A DNA stretch of 13,946 nucleotides from Jeotgalicoccus sp052093725 (GTDB lineage: Bacteria; Bacillota; Bacilli; Staphylococcales; Salinicoccaceae): the NCBI GenBank assembly GCA_052093725.1, contig JBQDHL010000041.1, positions 1-13,946 of the forward strand. Direction: 5' to 3'. Positions 12,987-13,946 of this stretch are shown piece by piece; within the stretch, counting starts at the first letter, position 1; every line of letters starts with the position of its first letter. The position numbers were made by a program, and so were the translations under genes. The notes below the pieces were generated by a model. That model was not told the origin of the DNA, ran no database searches, and was given only the letters and a program-made list of their open reading frames with translations.

Positions 12987-13517
12987 TTAAAATGGTAGAT
13001 CATCATCGCTGATATCTACTGGACCTTTAGAGTTCGCAAATGGATTTTCCTCTACGTTATCCTGACGCTGCTGCTGGCTGCGCCCAGTTGATTGATTTCC
13101 AGTTGACTGGTTACCATTCGACTGATTGCCGCTGTATGCATTTTGGTAAGAGTCAGCAGAGTTATAATCATTTTTGTTTTGAGATTGATTACCGCTGCCT
13201 TTAGGCTCTAGGAACTGAACACTTTCACACACGACTTCAGTTACATATACTCTTTGCCCGTCTTTATTCTCGTAGTTACGAGTTTGAATTCTACCATCGA
13301 TTCCTACTAAGCTGCCTTTTTTAACATACTGGTTAACGTTCTCTGCTTGTTTACGGAAAACAACACAGTTGATAAAATCAGCACCTCTTTCACCATTAGC
13401 ACTGGTAAAAGGGCGGTTCACAGCTAAGTTGAAAGTAGCGACAGCAACATTGCTTTGACTGACTCTAAGCTCCGGGTCTCTTGTTAAGCGACCAACTAAA
13501 ACTACACGGTTTAGCAT
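12987..13517 (-). CDS. ssb: Single-stranded DNA-binding protein
   Basis: Binds and protects ssDNA during replication, recombination and repair. The 176-residue product has the OB-fold at about 1-106 (MLNRVVLVGRLTRDPELR, INCVVFRKQAENV, GSLVGIDGRIQTRNYENKDGQRV). A flexible Gln/Asn/Ser/Gly linker contains three tandem GNQS(N/T) pentapeptides (130-144). The C-terminus is the acidic tip DISDDDLPF that recruits partner proteins. The ATG at 13517 has GGAG eight bases upstream; an open frame to 13535 adds only non-homologous residues. It begins 26 bases after the rpsF stop. Chromosomal SSB by context. Confidence 0.97.
   Translation of the reverse strand: MLNRVVLVGRLTRDPELRVSQSNVAVATFNLAVNRPFTSANGERGADFINCVVFRKQAENVNQYVKKGSLVGIDGRIQTRNYENKDGQRVYVTEVVCESVQFLEPKGSGNQSQNKNDYNSADSYQNAYSGNQSNGNQSTGNQSTGRSQQQRQDNVEENPFANSKGPVDISDDDLPF
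13086..13130 (-). repeat. Three tandem 15-bp repeats in the ssb linker
   Basis: Three consecutive 15-base units (13116-13130, 13101-13115, 13086-13100) of the form GGN AAY CAR TCN AAY/ACT, each encoding GNQS plus N or T. Units differ mainly at wobble positions. Confidence 0.75.
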
Positions 13518-13543
13518 GTAATCAACTCCACTCAATATTTAAC

Positions 13544-13846
13544 TTATTTTTTATCTTCAGCTTGTTCGTCACGAACAACGATATGACGAATTATGTCATT
13601 GTTGATCTTCGCTAAGCGGTCAAACTCATCAGCAGCGGCACTGTCACCGTCATACTTAATGATTTGGTAATATCCATCTTTGAAATCTTGGATTTCGTAA
13701 GCTAGACGACGTTTACCCCACTCTTTAGATTCGACGATTTCCGCACCATTATTCGTAAGAACTTCATCAAAACGTTTAACTAACGTTGATTTAGCTTCTT
13801 CTTCAATATCCGGGCGGATTACATATAAAATTTCATATGATCTCAT
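13544..13846 (-). CDS. rpsF: 30S ribosomal protein S6
   Basis: S6 is a small-subunit protein that pairs with S18 on the platform. The 100-residue product has the family length and sequence: MRSYEILYVIRPDIEEE, VESKEWGKRRLAYEI.DFKDGYYQ, and a C-terminal IRHIVVRDEQAEDKK. AAGGAGGT lies seven bases before the ATG. First gene of rpsF-ssb, with a promoter and structured leader just upstream. Confidence 0.98.
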   Translation of the reverse strand: MRSYEILYVIRPDIEEEAKSTLVKRFDEVLTNNGAEIVESKEWGKRRLAYEIQDFKDGYYQIIKYDGDSAAADEFDRLAKINNDIIRHIVVRDEQAEDKK

Positions 13847-13868
13847 CTTCTACACCTCCTTATGGTCT

Positions 13869-13897
13869 TTGCGGCCGAAAACACTCGTTTTCAGCAA
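13869..13897 (-). promoter_or_regulatory. S6:S18-type autoregulatory leader hairpin of rpsF
   Basis: In the minus-strand leader, TTGC...GCAA forms an outer stem and TGAAAAC / GTTTTCG an inner stem with a GAGT tetraloop. They are separated on the 3' side by an unpaired stretch that includes CCG. A CCG trinucleotide beside a stem is the hallmark of the published S6:S18-binding motif in rpsF leaders, which mimics the 16S rRNA site. It lies just upstream of the Shine-Dalgarno. Structure seen here; binding inferred. Confidence 0.65.
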
Positions 13898-13926
13898 GGA
13901 ATAATTTTCATTACTCACAATCAGAA

Positions 13927-13935
13927 ATTATAGCA
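13927..13935 (-). promoter_or_regulatory. Extended -10 of the rpsF-ssb promoter
   Basis: TGC-TATAAT on the minus strand is an extended -10; its -35 would lie beyond the window edge. The transcript leader would be about 75 nt and would contain the S6:S18-type hairpin. Confidence 0.65.
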
Positions 13936-13946
13936 ATAAAATCGTA

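Noticed and set aside
1..13946. CRISPR arrays, tRNA or rRNA genes
   Set aside because: No regularly spaced direct repeats and no tRNA- or rRNA-like sequences were seen on either strand.

Overview
The window is a low-GC Firmicutes chromosome segment. GuaA, GuaB, RpsF, Ssb and RpsR all read like close relatives of the Staphylococcus aureus proteins, and guaBA and rpsF-ssb-rpsR are in the same relative order as in staphylococci. Gene content in between differs from S. aureus, so a non-Staphylococcus member of Staphylococcaceae (Jeotgalicoccus/Salinicoccus-like) is a reasonable guess, but the genus cannot be fixed from sequence alone. Almost everything is on the minus strand; only two small stress-type genes are on the plus strand.

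Layout from left to right. (1) 1-127: start of a GTG-initiated small membrane protein that runs off the edge. (2) 219-3247: guaBA, the two-step IMP to GMP pathway, from a short-leader promoter with no visible guanine riboswitch and without the xpt-pbuX genes that precede it in S. aureus. (3) 3507-6203: an accessory island. Two YflT/GSP17M-type genes, each behind a sigma-B-like promoter with the same 13-bp spacer, flank a minus-strand cassette. The cassette holds an HTH plus TPR-like regulator (4750-5487), a 43-codon secreted-peptide gene (4466-4597) and a YfbU-family gene (3905-4465) whose ATG directly follows the peptide stop codon. This looks like an RRNPP (PlcR/PapR or PrgX-like) peptide-signalling locus and is the most interesting content here. 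(4) 6230-8346: a double-VOC (PhnB-like) protein and a SolA-type FAD oxidase. (5) 8547-13846: rpsF-ssb and rpsR, normally one three-gene operon, separated by about 4.2 kb of five genes: a diverged ModA-like lipoprotein, modA, modB (no modC), a PadR regulator and a HAAS-type membrane protein.

How the parts work together. rpsF-ssb has its own terminator, and rpsR has gained a near-consensus promoter that abuts the stop codon of the PadR-partner gene. No terminator is visible there, so PadR-controlled transcripts may read into rpsR. The rpsF leader contains a hairpin with a CCG bulge that fits the known S6:S18-binding autoregulatory motif. If so, S18 would still control rpsF-ssb although its own gene is no longer in that operon. 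The mod genes form a molybdate uptake unit that must obtain its ATPase from elsewhere, plus a separately transcribed paralogue with an altered ligand pocket. In the accessory island the predicted logic is: regulator made constitutively, peptide exported and sensed, and the peptide-yfbU transcript activated through a palindrome placed exactly at the -35 position of a promoter that has a perfect -10 but no recognisable -35.
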